A stretch of DNA of 64,000 nt, taken from the NCBI GenBank assembly GCA_023078555.1, contig CM041200.1, positions 5,770,861 through 5,834,860 of the forward strand, read 5' to 3'. Numbering within the stretch: the first letter of the stretch is position 1; each line of letters opens with the position of its first letter. The stretch comes from Ulva prolifera (taxonomy: Eukaryota; Chlorophyta; Ulvophyceae; Ulvales; Ulvaceae). Shown piece by piece: positions 23,924-37,200 of this stretch. The notes beneath the pieces are model-generated. The model had not been told where the DNA came from and searched no databases. It saw only the letters and a program-made list of their open reading frames with translations. A program made the translations under genes and the position numbers.

Positions 23924-26900
23924 ATGTCTGATGCTTTCAGAGATGTTGGCAAAACTGTCGGGACTGTTGTCTGGCGGATAGAAAAGCTAGCTCCTGTCGT
24001 GGTGCAAAGTACAGGCGAATTTTATGCGGGTGCGACGCCTTCTCAATGAGTACCACAGCGTCAGAGCTTCACTTCAACAGTGATAACTCATCCTGCTGCA
24101 ATTTACACTGTGTGATCGGCACGCGACCGAGTCTTGGCCTCGAACGGCACAGGCCCAGCAATGCGTCATAACTCTTGCACGGCGGACAGAACCACCATGT
24201 ATGGCACCCTTATTCTTTGAAAGCAAGTTGGCTGCATCTCCGGAACATGTGTAATGTGCTGCGTGCTGTCGTGACTATCTCGTCGAAGCATCGCAATCGG
24301 ACAACGTGACCATGCAGGAGACGCGTACATCATTCTGCACACCTCGTCTTCGGGAGCTTCCAAGAAGCTGAACCATGAGATTCATTTTTGGCTGGGTAAA
24401 GATTGCGGAGTCGATGAGCGCGCTGGAGCGGCCATGCTGTCAGTGGACCTCGACAAACAGCTGAATTCAGCTGGGTCCGATGCAACGATCTCCAGGTGAG
24501 GTCCTCGCCGATCACAAGATGTTCGGTAAAGGTCATAGTCGCAGCATCATTGGCCTCATCGTGGTCTTGGTTGGTGCAGGCACACTCAAGGTTCAGAGGG
24601 TGACGATTTCGTGTCCCTGTTTCCCAATGGCATCAAACTGAAGGAAGGCGGTGTTGACAGCGCTCTCAAAGATGCTGACCAAGCTACAGAGCCAAAACTG
24701 TATCAAGTCAGCGGCAAGCGCAAATTTAAGGTCTGCAGTGTGCCAGTGGCTGCAGCAAGCATCAACTCGAGGGACACTTACGTGCTAGATCTGGGAGCAG
24801 AAGATGTCGTGATCCAATGGGTATCCAACGACGTGTCGCCCATGCTAAAGTACCGGACTCTGGATCTGGCAGAAGAGGTGAAGCAGGAGTACCATGCTGG
24901 AAGCGCGAAAGTATGTCCTCTTTGTCATTGCTGTGGCCACAATCGCGCACATACACACAATGCGACCAACCATCTCTCTGGGATCAGTGTGCCTTTTCCT
25001 CACATGACCTGCAGTGTAGCCACTGCAGTCTAAGACAGTGCTTATGTCCTGAGCATGCTGAGGTCGTGTCACATTCGATTGCCTGTCCTCCAGGTCGCCG
25101 TGATCGCACCTGGCGAGATCAACGCACCCTATGCAGCCAAGTTCTTCAAGGCCCTTGGGATCTCTGACCCTGCAACGTTCAAGCCCTCCGCTCCGCCGGC
25201 AGATCCCCCCGCAGCTGCAGCGCCCCAGCTGTGGGCTATCGCGTACAAATGCGAAGGCGCCGATGCAGCATCGGGGTGGCCCCTGAAATCGCAGGGCGAC
25301 GAGCCCGCAGCAGTTCCAGCGTCACAGCTCGATGCTGTACGCCCCTCCTGGGCACCCCTCATGCCAACTCGCTCTGCCGCTGTCCCGGCATACATGCACT
25401 GCTCTAAAAGCATGTCGTGGCAACTGAGTCAAACAGAGTCGACGATCAAGTTCACGGATGCATGCCAGCAAGTTCTGCGCTTAGTCACTGATTCCGTGAC
25501 ACATCATCATGTGGCACTTGCTGCCAGCGAGATGTCACGATGTGGTCTTGCAGGTTGTGGAATCTCAGGAGATCATGGCCGTGGATGCTGCGCCATCTGC
25601 ATACATGCTGACCTCAGATGCATTTCTCATCATGCATGCCGGCGGTTCCATGTGGGCTTGGATCGGCAAGGCGGTGCCGCTCGCGCTGCGAGATGAAGCA
25701 TTTGAGGCGATTGACTCGGTGAAGGCAGAGAACGGCATTGCAGAAGAGGTTTCGGTGGAGATTGTGAAGCAAGCACTTGAGGGGCCGCTGTTCACAGCCC
25801 ACTTTGAGGACTGGGACGGCGCGCAGCTTGCGGCGGTGCAGGAGGCGAAGCGCATCGCCGCGCTTGGGGCGGAGGCCGCAACGGCGGCCACCGACGCCGA
25901 GGCGGCAGAGGCGCGGAAGCGGGACCTCGAGGCGCTCGCCGCCCGCGGCAATGAGGAGCCCGCGATGGTCGACGACGGCTCCGGTACGAAGCAGGTGCGA
26001 CGGCAGACTCCGCATGCATGCAGCTCATGCATGTGGTGCATGTGCGTGCGCCACACCTGCAAGGCACTGTCCATGCTCGTGCGCAGGGGGGGTGTTTGCT
26101 GCACGCATGCTTGAGGTGTGCACAGCTTCCAGGCGAGGCATTGTGGGTAAAGCATGCCGTCTGAAATATGTCAGCACCGTCTGTCGCCCTGTACGCCTAG
26201 CTCGTGCCGGTGCCGTACGCATTTCTCCAGCAATCGCTGCCACTGCAGCACTCGAGCATGCTGACTCGGCAGAGCATCGGTGCAACCCAGCCGCGCACGC
26301 CCACGGGCGCTTCCTAAATATATTTATCGCGTATGTCGCCGACGCAGCTTTGTCCCATTATGCTGCATCGCCACCTGAGCCACTTTTCCACCATTCCAGG
26401 CAGCAACACGGAGGCTTCCGCGCGCGGCTGCAGGTGTGGCGGGTAGAGAACATGGAGCTGGCAGAGGTGCCGGATGACAAGGTCGGCTGCTTTACCACCG
26501 GGGACTCGTACGTGGTCGCCTACACCTACGGGGCAGACGCACCGCAGCACATCGTGTACATGTGGCAGGGCGCAGAGTCGACGCAGGACGAGAAGGCGGC
26601 GTGTGCTGCGCACGCAGTCACTGTTGAGCAGGAGCACTGCGGCGGGAACGCCACGCAGGTGCAACCCCTGGCCACGCATGTCTGAGGGTCCCCATCTGAC
26701 ATTTTGTTGAGGGATATGTTCTTTGGCGCACCTCGATGTGCAATCTTGCACAGCGAGTTATCTCTGCCAGACTTCGCCAAAGTGTAGGTCTGGCCCAGGC
26801 GGCCTGCTGACTCTGAGCTTTCCAAATTGGACTTGAGAGTGTCCTCATCTGGCGTACCGCATCGCAGCAACGCATGGCCCTTTTATCAACATTTGTAGCT

Positions 26901-29900
26901 ATGTGCTTCCCTTCCATGCGGAACGACTGCTCCTTCCTGCTCCAAAGCTTGGCACCCGCAGACTGGAGTTGTGGCTTGCCTGGATTGTCTTCCACCGTGC
27001 AAGAAAGGGGTCAGAGGCAAGCTGAGCCTGAATCATGCACGCTTCTTGGGCTAGCGGACGAGCATCGCAGTCACGGCGACGCTCACACACCGCACCTGCT
27101 GCGTGTGCACCACTGGCAGATGCGCACGAGCCAGGGTGACAGTACGGGGCGGCGTACAGGTTCGCGTCACACAAGGCAAGGAGCCCGCACACTTTGTTGC
27201 GATGTGGCAGGGGCAGATGCGTGTCTATGAGGGCGGTGTGGCGTCTGGCTTCCGCACGATCCAGGAGGATGATGAAGCCGGGGACAGCGACGGCGCCGCC
27301 CGGCTGTTCCAGGTCCGCGGCGTCGGCAGCTGCCCTCCGTACGCTTCGCAAGTTCCCCCTGCGGCCTCGTCCCTCAACTCGGGTGCGGCGGCCATACTGT
27401 TCTGGAGATCGTCTATGTATTCTGCCATGCATTGGGCCGAGACATGTTGGTGTCCAGGCTGAGAAGCATGAGTTGGGCCCATGTCATATGTTCGCGCATG
27501 AACTTCGGGGCGGAAATACATCATGGCTCGTAGCGCCCATGCGCGTTCCCCTGTCCTGGGCCTGGGCGGTCAGGAGGCAGAGCAGCTGGATCAACTGATG
27601 AGGCGCTTGAAAAGGCTGCCTACTTGCAATGTGCTGCACCTCGGAGGATCAGGAGGCTTCTATACATAGTATATAGTATACAGAAACTGGTGGCGCATGG
27701 AGCTTGTGCTGATGCAGGGGATGTGTTCATCGCGGTTACTCCTGACAAAACGTACCTCTGGAAGGGTGAGGCATCGACTAGCGAGGAGCAGGCCTCTGCA
27801 GCCACTGTGTCTGGCTTCTTGTTACAGGGCGCCACGCCTCGGGAGACGGTCCACGTTTCGGAGGGCAGTGAGGGCGATGCTTTCTGGGAGGTCCTCGGAG
27901 GCGAAGGTACGTAGCCCACTCTTCACATCACGTGTGTGTTTGGCTTGCTTTGGGTTGCACCAGCTGGGACAGCATGGAGGCTTCCACGTGGTCTGGGAAA
28001 ACTGCAGAGGAATGCAAACATGACATGACAAAGAGTCTTTGGGCTGCACTGCTGGTGTGGAGCTCATGCAGAGCCAGTTCTTGTCCACGCTGTTGCATGC
28101 CTGTCCATTGCCCTGCTTGACTTTCGCATGCAGCTGCTGGTGCATATGCACGCTGTCGACCTTGCTGGTCCAGGTTCAGACACTCTACTGCATTGGTCTA
28201 GAGACTGTGATGCTGAGGCAGGATGTACATTGTGCATCTGCTGCAGGGGAGTACTCCAAGGTGCCTGAGGTGACAGTCCAGCACCCACCCCGGCTGTTCT
28301 GCCTGAGCGATGCTGTCACCGGAGGCAAGGGGGTTGCAACCGAGGAGATCCTCCACTTTGCCCAGTCTGACCTCTCCACTGGTGATGTCATGCTTCTCGA
28401 CACGTTTGCCGAGGTGTGTTCCGGTCTCTGGTGCGGTTTCGGGTTGGTGCACCAGGTCATGTGCCCTTTGCTTGAGCTTGAGTTGCAAGGACACATCACC
28501 CGCGTGGTCCAGCTGCGTCAGGCAGCATCTGCACAGCTGGATCAGCCACTCTTGCTCTACGATTCTGAATGATGCCCCAATCCCGAGGTCCAAAATTCCC
28601 AGTTGGCAGTTGTGACAAGCACGCATGCGAGCATCTCAGATCTTGTGTGGACACAGGCTTTGGCATATTCAGTTCTGCTGGGATTGTGGACCATATTCAC
28701 CTGTGTGCAGGTGTTCATCTGGGTGGGCAGTGAGTGCTCGGAGAACGAGAAGACCTCGGCTCCAGATGTGGTCAAGTCATACCTCGAGGCCGCCAAACGG
28801 AGCGCTGACACTCCTGTCACGACAGTATGCCACCCACCAGCCTTGACACTGACTGCCTGTACGACTTTCCGAACCCGCAATACATCCGTCCGCACCAACA
28901 TTTCCTGCCACCATGATCTCGGCACATTCGATTGCAATGCTGCGCGTCTGTGTACCTGGCATGGCAATCTTGCAGAGATGTGCCCCTGAACTGTACGTAT
29001 CTGTGAGCTTTATGTACTGTTCATTTGCATGTGCTGGGAATGTTGGTTTCTTTGCATTGGAACACAGCGCGCAAATGTCCAAAGGCAAACGTGTCACGAG
29101 CCAGGCTTCAACTTGGTTGTGGAAGTACAGGTGAAAGAGGGCCAGGAGCCGGCGATGTTCACAGCGTACTTCCAGGCCTGGGATGCGTCACGAAAGCAGC
29201 GGACTACTGCAGATTATGACGCTCGTGTTGCAGCGCTCAATGAAGAGGCTGACGCGGCCGCAAAGGCCGAGGAAGGAACACAGCCCGAGGCAGAGGCACA
29301 GCCTGAGGAGGCAGCTGAGCCTGCTGAGGCAGACTCAGCACCGGCAGACGCAGCACCGGCAGACGAGCCGTGCGCACTCCCACTGTCAGTGACCACTGCC
29401 TTCTTTGGCAGAACAGCAACGCCTGCAGCTGCATGCGCCTCTATGTGCTGCTTTGGCTGGTTCAATCTCAGACCTGCTGTGTCTTCATCTGCAGCCCCGG
29501 CCTACTCTGGCTATGGTAGATGCAACGCATGTGCCACAGCAGACCTTGTATTGATGGTATACATCATGCTACTGTTTGATGAAGCCGCTGCCTTGGCTGT
29601 TCGCCTTCACTATGGTCTGCGCTGCGAACTCAAGGCGTGCGTCAAGCGGTGTGCTTTCAACAATCGCTGTGCTTGCAGGCCGGCAGCCGAAGCACCTGCT
29701 CCAGCGGCAGCGCCTGCAGCAACTGAAGGAGAGGCAGCCAAGGCGCCAGAGCTCTCAGCATCGAGCACTTCACCTACAACAGCGGAACCGAAAAACGGCC
29801 AGGCTGGCTCGGCGCATTCGAGTACGAGCGGCGCCATGCCAGCTGGTAGCATGAAACATGGTGTCCTCACAGCCGCGACAGTCCGTGGTGCGGCAGACTT

Positions 29901-30373
29901 CAAACCCAGCGATGAGGATCCATCTGGGTCCAAGGGCACAGAACTCAAGTTCAAGCCGGGGGAGGTAAGCAGCGACGTACCAGCAGTACGTTGTCGACTG
30001 CTGCAGGTTATCCGATGCCTGGAGCTGGGATTATGCGGGCAAATCAGTCAACTGGCCTTCGTGTCAGCAGAAGTGTCTGCGTGTGTGGCTGCTTGGGGAC
30101 ATGCAATGCTGTCTCATACAGCACAAGGACACATATCGTGTCTGGTGTCATGAGCTTGTGCTGTACATCAGCGTCTGCCCTTGATTGCAGGAATTTTTCG
30201 AGCTAGAGAAGTTGAAAAACATGAAAGGCTCAGATGGCATCGATCCGACCAGTAAGGAGCGGTATTTGTCTGATGAACAGTTTGAAGAGGTGTTTTCCAT
30301 GGGTAAGGATGCATTCAAGGCCATGCCCCTCTGGAAGCGACAGGACAAGAAGAAGAAAGTCGGACTTTTCTGA
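23924..30373 (+). CDS. VLN: Villin (gelsolin-repeat actin-binding protein with headpiece)
   Basis: Binds, bundles and, in some family members, severs or caps actin filaments under calcium control. Thirteen exons join in phase to 984 residues: 23924-24029, 24318-24495, 24580-24910, 25094-25336, 25554-25994, 26404-26658, 27160-27382, 27718-27906, 28247-28413, 28711-28824, 29131-29369, 29679-29964, 30191-30373. Gelsolin repeat signatures recur: VVWRIEKLAPVVV with EFYAGDAYIILHTS and HFWLGKDCGVDE (G1), LQVWRVENMEL with FTTGDSYVVAYTY and HIVYMWQGAEST (G4), VFIAVTPDKTYLWKG (G5), MLLDTFAEVFIWVG (G6). The end, YLSDEQFEEVFSMGKDAF then KAMPLWKRQDKKKKVGLF, is a canonical villin headpiece. Alanine/glutamate-rich linkers after G3 (about residues 390-430) and a Pro/Ala/Glu-rich linker before the headpiece are longer than in many villins. 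The start at 23924 directly precedes G1. Confidence 0.96.
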
Positions 30374-30839
30374 GCCGAGTCGATGTGGTTCGTTTTGGAA
30401 CGGCAGGTAGGTGGGGGCAGATATGTGGGAGGCAGCCCCACTTGGCAGTGCATAGGATATCTTTGGGATCTGCACCCCCTAGGCAATTGCCTGCTGATAA
30501 CGTCTGTTCAATCGTGCCATTCTGGCACGAGTAGCTTTGGGGGAGGGGGGGGGATTACTGTTTGCCCCTCGTCAGGCCCGAGCCGCGGTAAGCGGCTCAC
30601 TTGGGTTGCTTTCAATGATCATTCTTGAGAATGAGTTAGCAAGATCGGAAGCATAGCAGACGTCTGTTTACTTTTGGTTGGGTGGGTGGGTTATGTTCAT
30701 CATTAGATCCAGGTCCTGCTAGATTGAATAGCATAGATTTCTGGGCATGCTGAAGTTGTGGGTGCTGTGATCCTACTCAATGTAACCAATTCATGCACTG
30801 TCTTAGATTTTGCTGTGTGCTCGTCTTAGGTGTTAAGGT
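30374..30839. other. Short convergent intergenic stretch
   Basis: No coding sequence recognised. It contains G-rich runs near 30540 and a TGTAA at about 30781 that could end the villin transcript, which is otherwise without a near signal. Confidence 0.4.
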
Positions 30840-31453
30840 TTACGCAAATTCATCTGCTCCTGTGTGCTCAGCACGCCACGCATCCACGAGCAAACCGCGA
30901 ACTTCAGCGTCCGAGGACCCAGCCTGCTCTTGTTGCCTACGTTTACTCCAAAGATCAGCCAGAGCACGACACGCTTGTTTCATGTCTGCTGAACAATATC
31001 TGCGGACTGTCCAATTCAGACATGTCGCAAGCAGCGCTGTGTCGTCGCGTGCCATGCTTCTCAGGACCATGTATGCTCACAATGCATGTATGACAGGCAT
31101 CTCGCAACTGCGCGTGTTTCAAGATGCATCCCATTATCAGGTGAAAGCGTCTCCTCAGTCGAAATTAAACCATGGTCCCATGGAGGGGGCTGTACAAGGT
31201 TATGGCTGAGTTGCCATGACGCCCGTGTTGCCTTGAGGCTTTTGCTAGCTGTACCGATGTGATTTCGCGACAACTTGACAGCCTCAACGTGCTTGGTAGC
31301 TTCGTATAGCAGTTCCGAATCATGGACGATCTCGCGGCGTCGTTTAATAAGGCTTATACAGCCAACGTCCGGTGCGTGCGCCCTTTTGCTTGCTTCATCT
31401 GCTATGGCGATCATGTACAGGGCATCCAATTGCTCGGCATCATTTTCCTTCAA
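30840..31453 (-). CDS. Small unidentified protein, two exons (tentative)
   Basis: I do not recognise this gene. Two minus-strand stretches look coding. The upstream one (about 31450-31260) reads DALYMIAIADEASKRAHAP and ISLIKRRREIVHDSELLYE, then KHVEAVKLSRNHIG, and ends at a donor CG|GTACAG. The downstream one (about 31070-30840) reads SADMKQACRALADLWSKRR and ends GLLVDAWRAEHTGADEFA before the stop at 30840. Both are charged and helical, as for a small coiled-coil protein. No ATG is secure at the 5' end: an in-frame stop lies just upstream of 31453, so either an internal ATG or an upstream exon is used. Confidence 0.35.
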
Positions 31454-31560
31454 TCAAATCAAGATTGGATAAGCTCCGCTGTAGCCAGCTAGGCTAGGCA
31501 AAACCATCCACAGCTTCGGCCTCATGCCTGACGATGGGCGAGCGAGGAGCACAGTCACCA

Positions 31561-33579
31561 TGAGCAGCGCGATGGACTGTGATGCGGCGCGCCAGGTCCA
31601 AAATGAGAACTGAGACCACTTTATTTATCCAGGCCATCGTTCTTCGGTGGAGTCGTGTCCACGAGATTGCAATCTCAGAATCTGAACAAAGTTCTACCGC
31701 AGAATGTGGACCGCCTGCAGATGCTCAAGCAGCGAAAGGATGCTCGTGCATCTTCAGGTGTGCTTGAACGCCCGGGCACCCCATAATAGAGACTTTGATA
31801 TTTCCGACGCTCCATGACTGTCACTGTGCTCATGCTGCATTGCATCACACCCACACGGCCTCTATCTGTAGGCGGAGGGTCGTCCAGCACACAAAGGCAT
31901 GTCCCAAGTAAGCCAAAGATGACACACGCCGAACAGAAAGCGCAGCAACGGCGTCAACTTGAAGAGAAACGCAGGCGGATGCAGGCAAGGGTCATGGCGG
32001 AGATGCAATCGGATGTAGGGGACAAGTTCATGCCTGAGGTCCATGGTGCTGCTGCAGTCAAGAAGCCAAAGTCAGAGCCAGCTGCTATCGGCGCTCAGGC
32101 AGCCAAAAAATTAAAGACTGATCATCGCTCTCCAGCTGCCACTGTTGGCCAGGCAGCGAAAGGATCACCTGCTGGTACGCCTGCTGCAAAGCTGTGTCTG
32201 TGCTTTGATCATACTGCAAGCACACTTTGCTTTCAATGTACTGGTTGTCGCAATTTGTGTCCAGCTTGAGCAGATCAGACGTTGCTCCACCGAATCGGCA
32301 GTGGTCTGGCTCGATAGCACCAACCCTTTGTGCAAACATCAGATACCACAGGAATACATGTGAAGAACCCAGCTTGCAGGGGCAGGTATGAAGCGAATGG
32401 GCCCGCAAGGGCTCCCTTCCAAGCCAGTTGAAAAGAGGCTGTCATCCGGCCAAAAGGTCATGTTCCACAATAGTGTGCCCAAGCCACGAAAGCTTGGTGT
32501 CCCCAAGGCTGCCCAGTCCAAGCAAGCTGGTCCAGCAAAGCCTTCTGTGCCGAAGCCCAGTCGACCCGCGTTTCCTTCCAAGGCATGCCGTAGCTGCCGC
32601 GAAAATAAGCCATTAACCGAGTTTTTCGCAGATAAGCGCTTGCCAGATGGTGCCAATCACATGTGCGGTGTGTGTGCCAAGAAGAAAGGGCTGTCAGGGC
32701 GTTTGCTGACCCGCGAAGAAGTGGTGGCCATGTTCCCAAATGCTGCCAAAGGAGGCAGCGGCGCCTCTCAATCAGGAGCTGCGGTAGGGGCCACTGGAGC
32801 TCGCCCGATGAAGCCACCGCAGCCGTCCGCTGCTTGTGCAGCTGGTGGTCCTCCAGCCAGGAATATGCAGCCTGCGTCACGGATGATGTCGGGTAATAGC
32901 AAGTTCTATGGCAGCTCTGCTCCGCGTGGGATGGCACCGTCTGCAGCAGGGGCACGTTATGGTGCCAGCCGCATGGGGCGATCAGAGATGGACGAATATG
33001 AAGAGGACTTTGTTGTGGATGATGGTGACGAGGACGACTGGCGTAAGGAATTATCTCAGGTACGCTGCCACACAACCACTACGGGCGTACCTTGTGGCAT
33101 GTATGTTGCAGAGATGGGAGGCTCCCCAAGGCCACGGCTCTGGTCAAGTCGATCAGTGTCGAGCAGCATATAGCACTATTGACGACTTCACCGGAGCTAC
33201 TGTAATGTTCGCTCTTTGAACAGTTTGTAGTAAGATGCATCTGAGCGCCCTGGCCGGGTCACTGAAAGTGGTCACAATGCAGGTCACCCGAGGATACTAT
33301 CGAGAACGCCATGACGATGAGTTTGGCAATGACCGGATGATGGAGGCTTCGGCAGCGGACATCAGGCGTGAGGAGGCGCGTAGCAAGCGCATTGGCAGGA
33401 TGGAGGATGCTGAGGCAGAACGAGAGGAGGCAGAGCGGCTAGCAGCCAAGGCCAAAAGGGCTCTGAAGAAGTCCAAGCCAAAGAAGAAGAAGAAGCGTCG
33501 CAGAGGGGTGAGTGCTTTGATAGCTGACGAGGCTTCGGACAGTGATAGCGATGAAGAGGACGAAGATGAATATGATTGA
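31561..33579 (+). CDS. SPT2: SPT2-like chromatin protein with zinc-ribbon-like insert
   Basis: SPT2 proteins bind DNA and histones H3-H4 and act in transcription and nucleosome assembly in the nucleus. Exons ending at 31757, then 31872-32174, 32386-33060 and 33283-33579, join in phase. The C-terminal domain DEYEEDFVVDDGDEDDW, ASAADIRREEARSKRIGRME, then a Lys-rich stretch and an acidic tail (DSDSDEEDEDEYD) matches SPT2. Upstream are basic, Pro/Lys-rich disordered regions with a coiled coil (THAEQKAQQRRQLEEKRRR). Inserted in the middle (about 32585-32690) is C-x2-C-x3-KPLTEFF-x8-DG-x4-C-x2-C, a pattern typical of zinc ribbons next to HNH nucleases and not usual in SPT2. The first exon is uncertain: an ATG at 31561 is a candidate, but the exon reading LNKVLPQNVDRLQMLKQ may begin after an acceptor near 31635 or 31678. 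Confidence 0.8.
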
Positions 33580-34259
33580 TGGCTACATCAGCCATACTGA
33601 AAGACGAGGCGCTGTGAATGCGCCTAGCTGCTGATACCTAGTACCCATTCGCCAGTTACATATTCTATAGCTGTTTTAAGGTTCAAGGGAGACTTGAAAT
33701 CCGCACCGCATGATGCCTCTGCATGACACAGGCATGCATCGCATCATCAGCTGCACTGGCACCATGGCTCGTTGGTTTTTATAGTCAAGATTTTTCCATA
33801 GAGCATACCATATGGTATGTGCTGTTGACCAGTTGACACCAATGCGTACCAATTGCATGCCTATGTCGCAGCAGTCCGGCAGTGACAATCCGGGCCGCTA
33901 TGTAGGTAAGCTTGTGCATTGCAGACTGCTGCAAGACAGCAACATCCAGCCAATTGTGGTTGAAGGTAGTCGTGACTGAGACATCACACGTCACCAACGC
34001 CACTACACAGCTTCTCGCCAATTTCTCCAGCACAATGCTAACCATGAGGCCATAGCAAATGCATCGATCTATTCCTGAGGAAACGCCGCATCAGCTTTCT
34101 TTGACGTGGTGTGATCAGGTGGCGTGTAACGTCAAGGCAAGACGCCTTGTGCGGTGGACCGCGACGCTGTATTTCCCCTGCGTGGTTCAATAAATCCCGT
34201 CATTCTATCTTCGGCTGCATTGACTTGTTCCTTGTCTACGGCAACGACAATCAGGCGCA
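33580..34259. other. Intergenic region before ABCE1
   Basis: About 680 bp with no supported gene. Minus-strand open frames at 33676-34045 have no family resemblance. It holds a perfect 16-bp palindrome at 33804-33819 (CATACCATATGGTATG) and presumably the ABCE1 promoter. Confidence 0.4.
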
Positions 34260-37200
34260 ATGGCGCCTAAGAAGAAGAATACGAATACGAAGAAAGACAA
34301 AGATGAGACGCCCACGCGCATTGCCGTAGTGAGCTCTGAACGGTGTAAACCAAAAAAATGCAAACAAGAATGCAAGAAGTACTGTCCCGTGGTCAAGGTC
34401 GGCAAACTGTGTGTCGAAGTCACGCCGTCCTCAAAGCTGGCTTGGATCTCCGAGGAGTTGTGTATTGGTTGCGGTATTTGTGTCAAAAAGTGCCCCTTTG
34501 ACGCAATCCAGATCATCAATCTGCCCAGCAATCTAGATGGCCAAACGACCCATCGATATGGTCCAAATTCATTCAAGCTACATCGCCTTCCGACTCCTCG
34601 TGCTGGACAGGTATGACACTCGCGCCGCCGCACTGCTTGCGCTCTTGTTCCTGTCCATGCAGCTTTGAAATTACGAGCTCACATCCTTATGATCAGAAGG
34701 GATCGTGTGTCTGCGCCGGCCTGCGCAGCCTGCGCGCCCGAGCCGTTCGGTGTCTCTGGTCACAGCCCCTTGCACCACTCACTCGCTTGCACAAGGCACA
34801 AGCACAAGTCGCAGTGGCAAACGCCGGTAGCGATAGGCCTGTGTCTCATATATATGCAAGGTACTGCAGGTACTGGGACTGGTGGGGACAAATGGTATAG
34901 GCAAGTCTACAGCGTTGAAAATATTGTCTGGCAAGCTCAAGCCCAACCTGGGCAAGTTCGAGCAGGTGCCTGACTGGGAAACCATTCTGGCCTATTTCCG
35001 CGGCTCTGAACTGCAAAATTACTTCACGAGGATCGTCGAAGAGGACCTGAAAGCAGTCCTGAAGCCGCAGTACGTCGATCACATCCCCAGGGCTGTCCGG
35101 GGTCCAGTGATTGAGGTGCGTATGATGACTATCCTCTCTGTGCTGCTGCACATGCACAAGCTACTTGACACTCTCAAACAGCACCAGCTGATTCCACCGC
35201 GGGCGGTTCCGCCTCAAGTGCGCAGCGGGTACGCAGAGTTCATTTGTCAGCAACAGTTGATCTCTATAAAGGGCAGCCACGTCATTGTCTAGGGGGGGGG
35301 AGGGGGCTCTGGCCAGTTGAGGAACTGCTTCACTGATTTGTATTGGCATGCAGATTCTGACCAAGAGGGATGAGCGAGGCCGCATGGATGACTTGACAGA
35401 CAAGCTGGACTTGAAGCAAGTCATGGACCGCAATGTGGAGAACCTGTCAGGCGGAGAGCTGCAGCGCTTTGCAATCGCCATGTGTGCCGCTGGCAAGGCG
35501 GATGTGTACATGGTCGACGAGCCGTCGTCGTATCTAGATGTACGGCAACGTCTCAAAGCTGCGCAGGTGTGTTCCATGGCCACCCCTTCAGCAGGCTCAA
35601 GGAGACTCGGCACCTTCAACCCGCCCACAGTTCAGCAAAGCCTATGACCTGCATGGCCCGGAAAAGCTATGTTGTTGCGGTGCCGCCGCCAACAGCAATC
35701 GCTGCATGCTATCATCCCGTGTGCATCCTTAGACAGTCCTTAGATAAATAGCCATGCAATTAAGCTGTCCGTGTACAGTTTCGCGTGTCCCCATGAACTG
35801 CACTCATGTAAGCAAACTGTGCACTGATCAAGAATCTGGACAGCACGGGATTTTCATGGCATGTGGCGCGCCACCTGCGTTTCCTGTGGGGCCCACCCCG
35901 CCAGCCAATGCAAAAGTGCCATCAGAGGTCTTCGACATGAGTCGTCTGTCTGTGGGACGGGCAGCGCAGGACAGCCTGTAGGGGTGGACCGACAGGAAAC
36001 ACTGCGCAATCCCACCCCACCCAGCGCATTCAGCCAATGTCCGCACAAAACGCATCCAGCTGTTTTCGGCGCGCACTGGCTGCTGCCACCAATATCCCAT
36101 CGGTGGCTGCATTCGGTACCATGTGGCACCTCCTCTGGACCCATTGATAGATGCTGCAGCACCGAGAGCGTGACGCGCTGTCTGCGCGCAGGTCATCCGG
36201 GAAATCCTGGATGAGAAGACATTTGTCGTGTGTGTCGAGCACGATCTCTCAGTGCTCGACTACCTCTCGGACTTCATCTGCTGCCTGTACGGCAAGCCCG
36301 GCGCATACGGCGTTGTCACGATGCCATTCAGTGTCCGCGAGGGCATCAACATCTTCCTCGCCGGCTTTGTTCCCACTGAGAACATGCGCTTCCGCGACGA
36401 GGAGCTCACGTTCAAGGTGTCCGACCAGGCGGACGAGCAGCGGCGGAAGGACGACAAGACGTACACGTACCCCGGCATGATCAAGCGCGCCGGCAACTTC
36501 GAGCTGCTGATCGAGGCCGGGAACTTCAACGACTCCGAGATCCTCGTCATGCTCGGAGAGAACGGCACCGGGAAGACAACGTTCATCCGCATGCTCGCGG
36601 GCATTGCGCCTCCGGATGAGTTCATTGACGAGGAGGCCCCGGACCTCCCGAGCTTCAACGTGTCCTACAAGCCGCAGAAGATCTCGCCGAAGTTCGAGTC
36701 GACGGTGCGCAACCTGCTCTTCGGCAAGATCCGGAGCTCCGTGCTGCACCCGCAGTTTGCGTCGGATGTGCTCAAGCCGCTGCGCATTGAGGAGCTGATG
36801 GACCAGGAGGTCCAGAACCTGTCGGGTGGTGAGCTGCAGCGCGTCGCGCTTGTGCTCTGCCTCGGCAAGCCCGCGGACCTGTACCTCATTGACGAGCCGA
36901 GCGCATACCTCGACTCAGAGCAGCGTATCATCGCATCCAAGGTGATCAAGCGCTATATCATGCACATCAAGAAGACGGCGTTCATTGTGGAGCACGACTT
37001 CATCATGTCAGCGTACCTCGCGGACCGGGTGATTGTGTATACGGTGCGCAACCGACCCACGCCCCGCTTCCGTGCTACGATATGCACCCCTGTAGGGCGC
37101 TGGACGTCAACCAGGATTGCGCTGAGGTGAATATGGCGCATCGTGGTGTTTATTGCTTGTGTATTTCACACCGTGCTCCGGGAGCACTTGTCATGCCTGT

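Noticed and set aside
25565-26155. Long minus-strand frames antisense to villin
   Set aside because: Shadows of the GC-rich villin exon, which has clear homology on the plus strand.
33676-34045. Minus-strand frame of 86 codons upstream of ABCE1
   Set aside because: No family resemblance, and it lies in the probable promoter of a divergent gene.
36249-36949. Long minus-strand frames antisense to ABCE1 exon 4
   Set aside because: Shadow frames caused by strong third-position G/C in the real exon.
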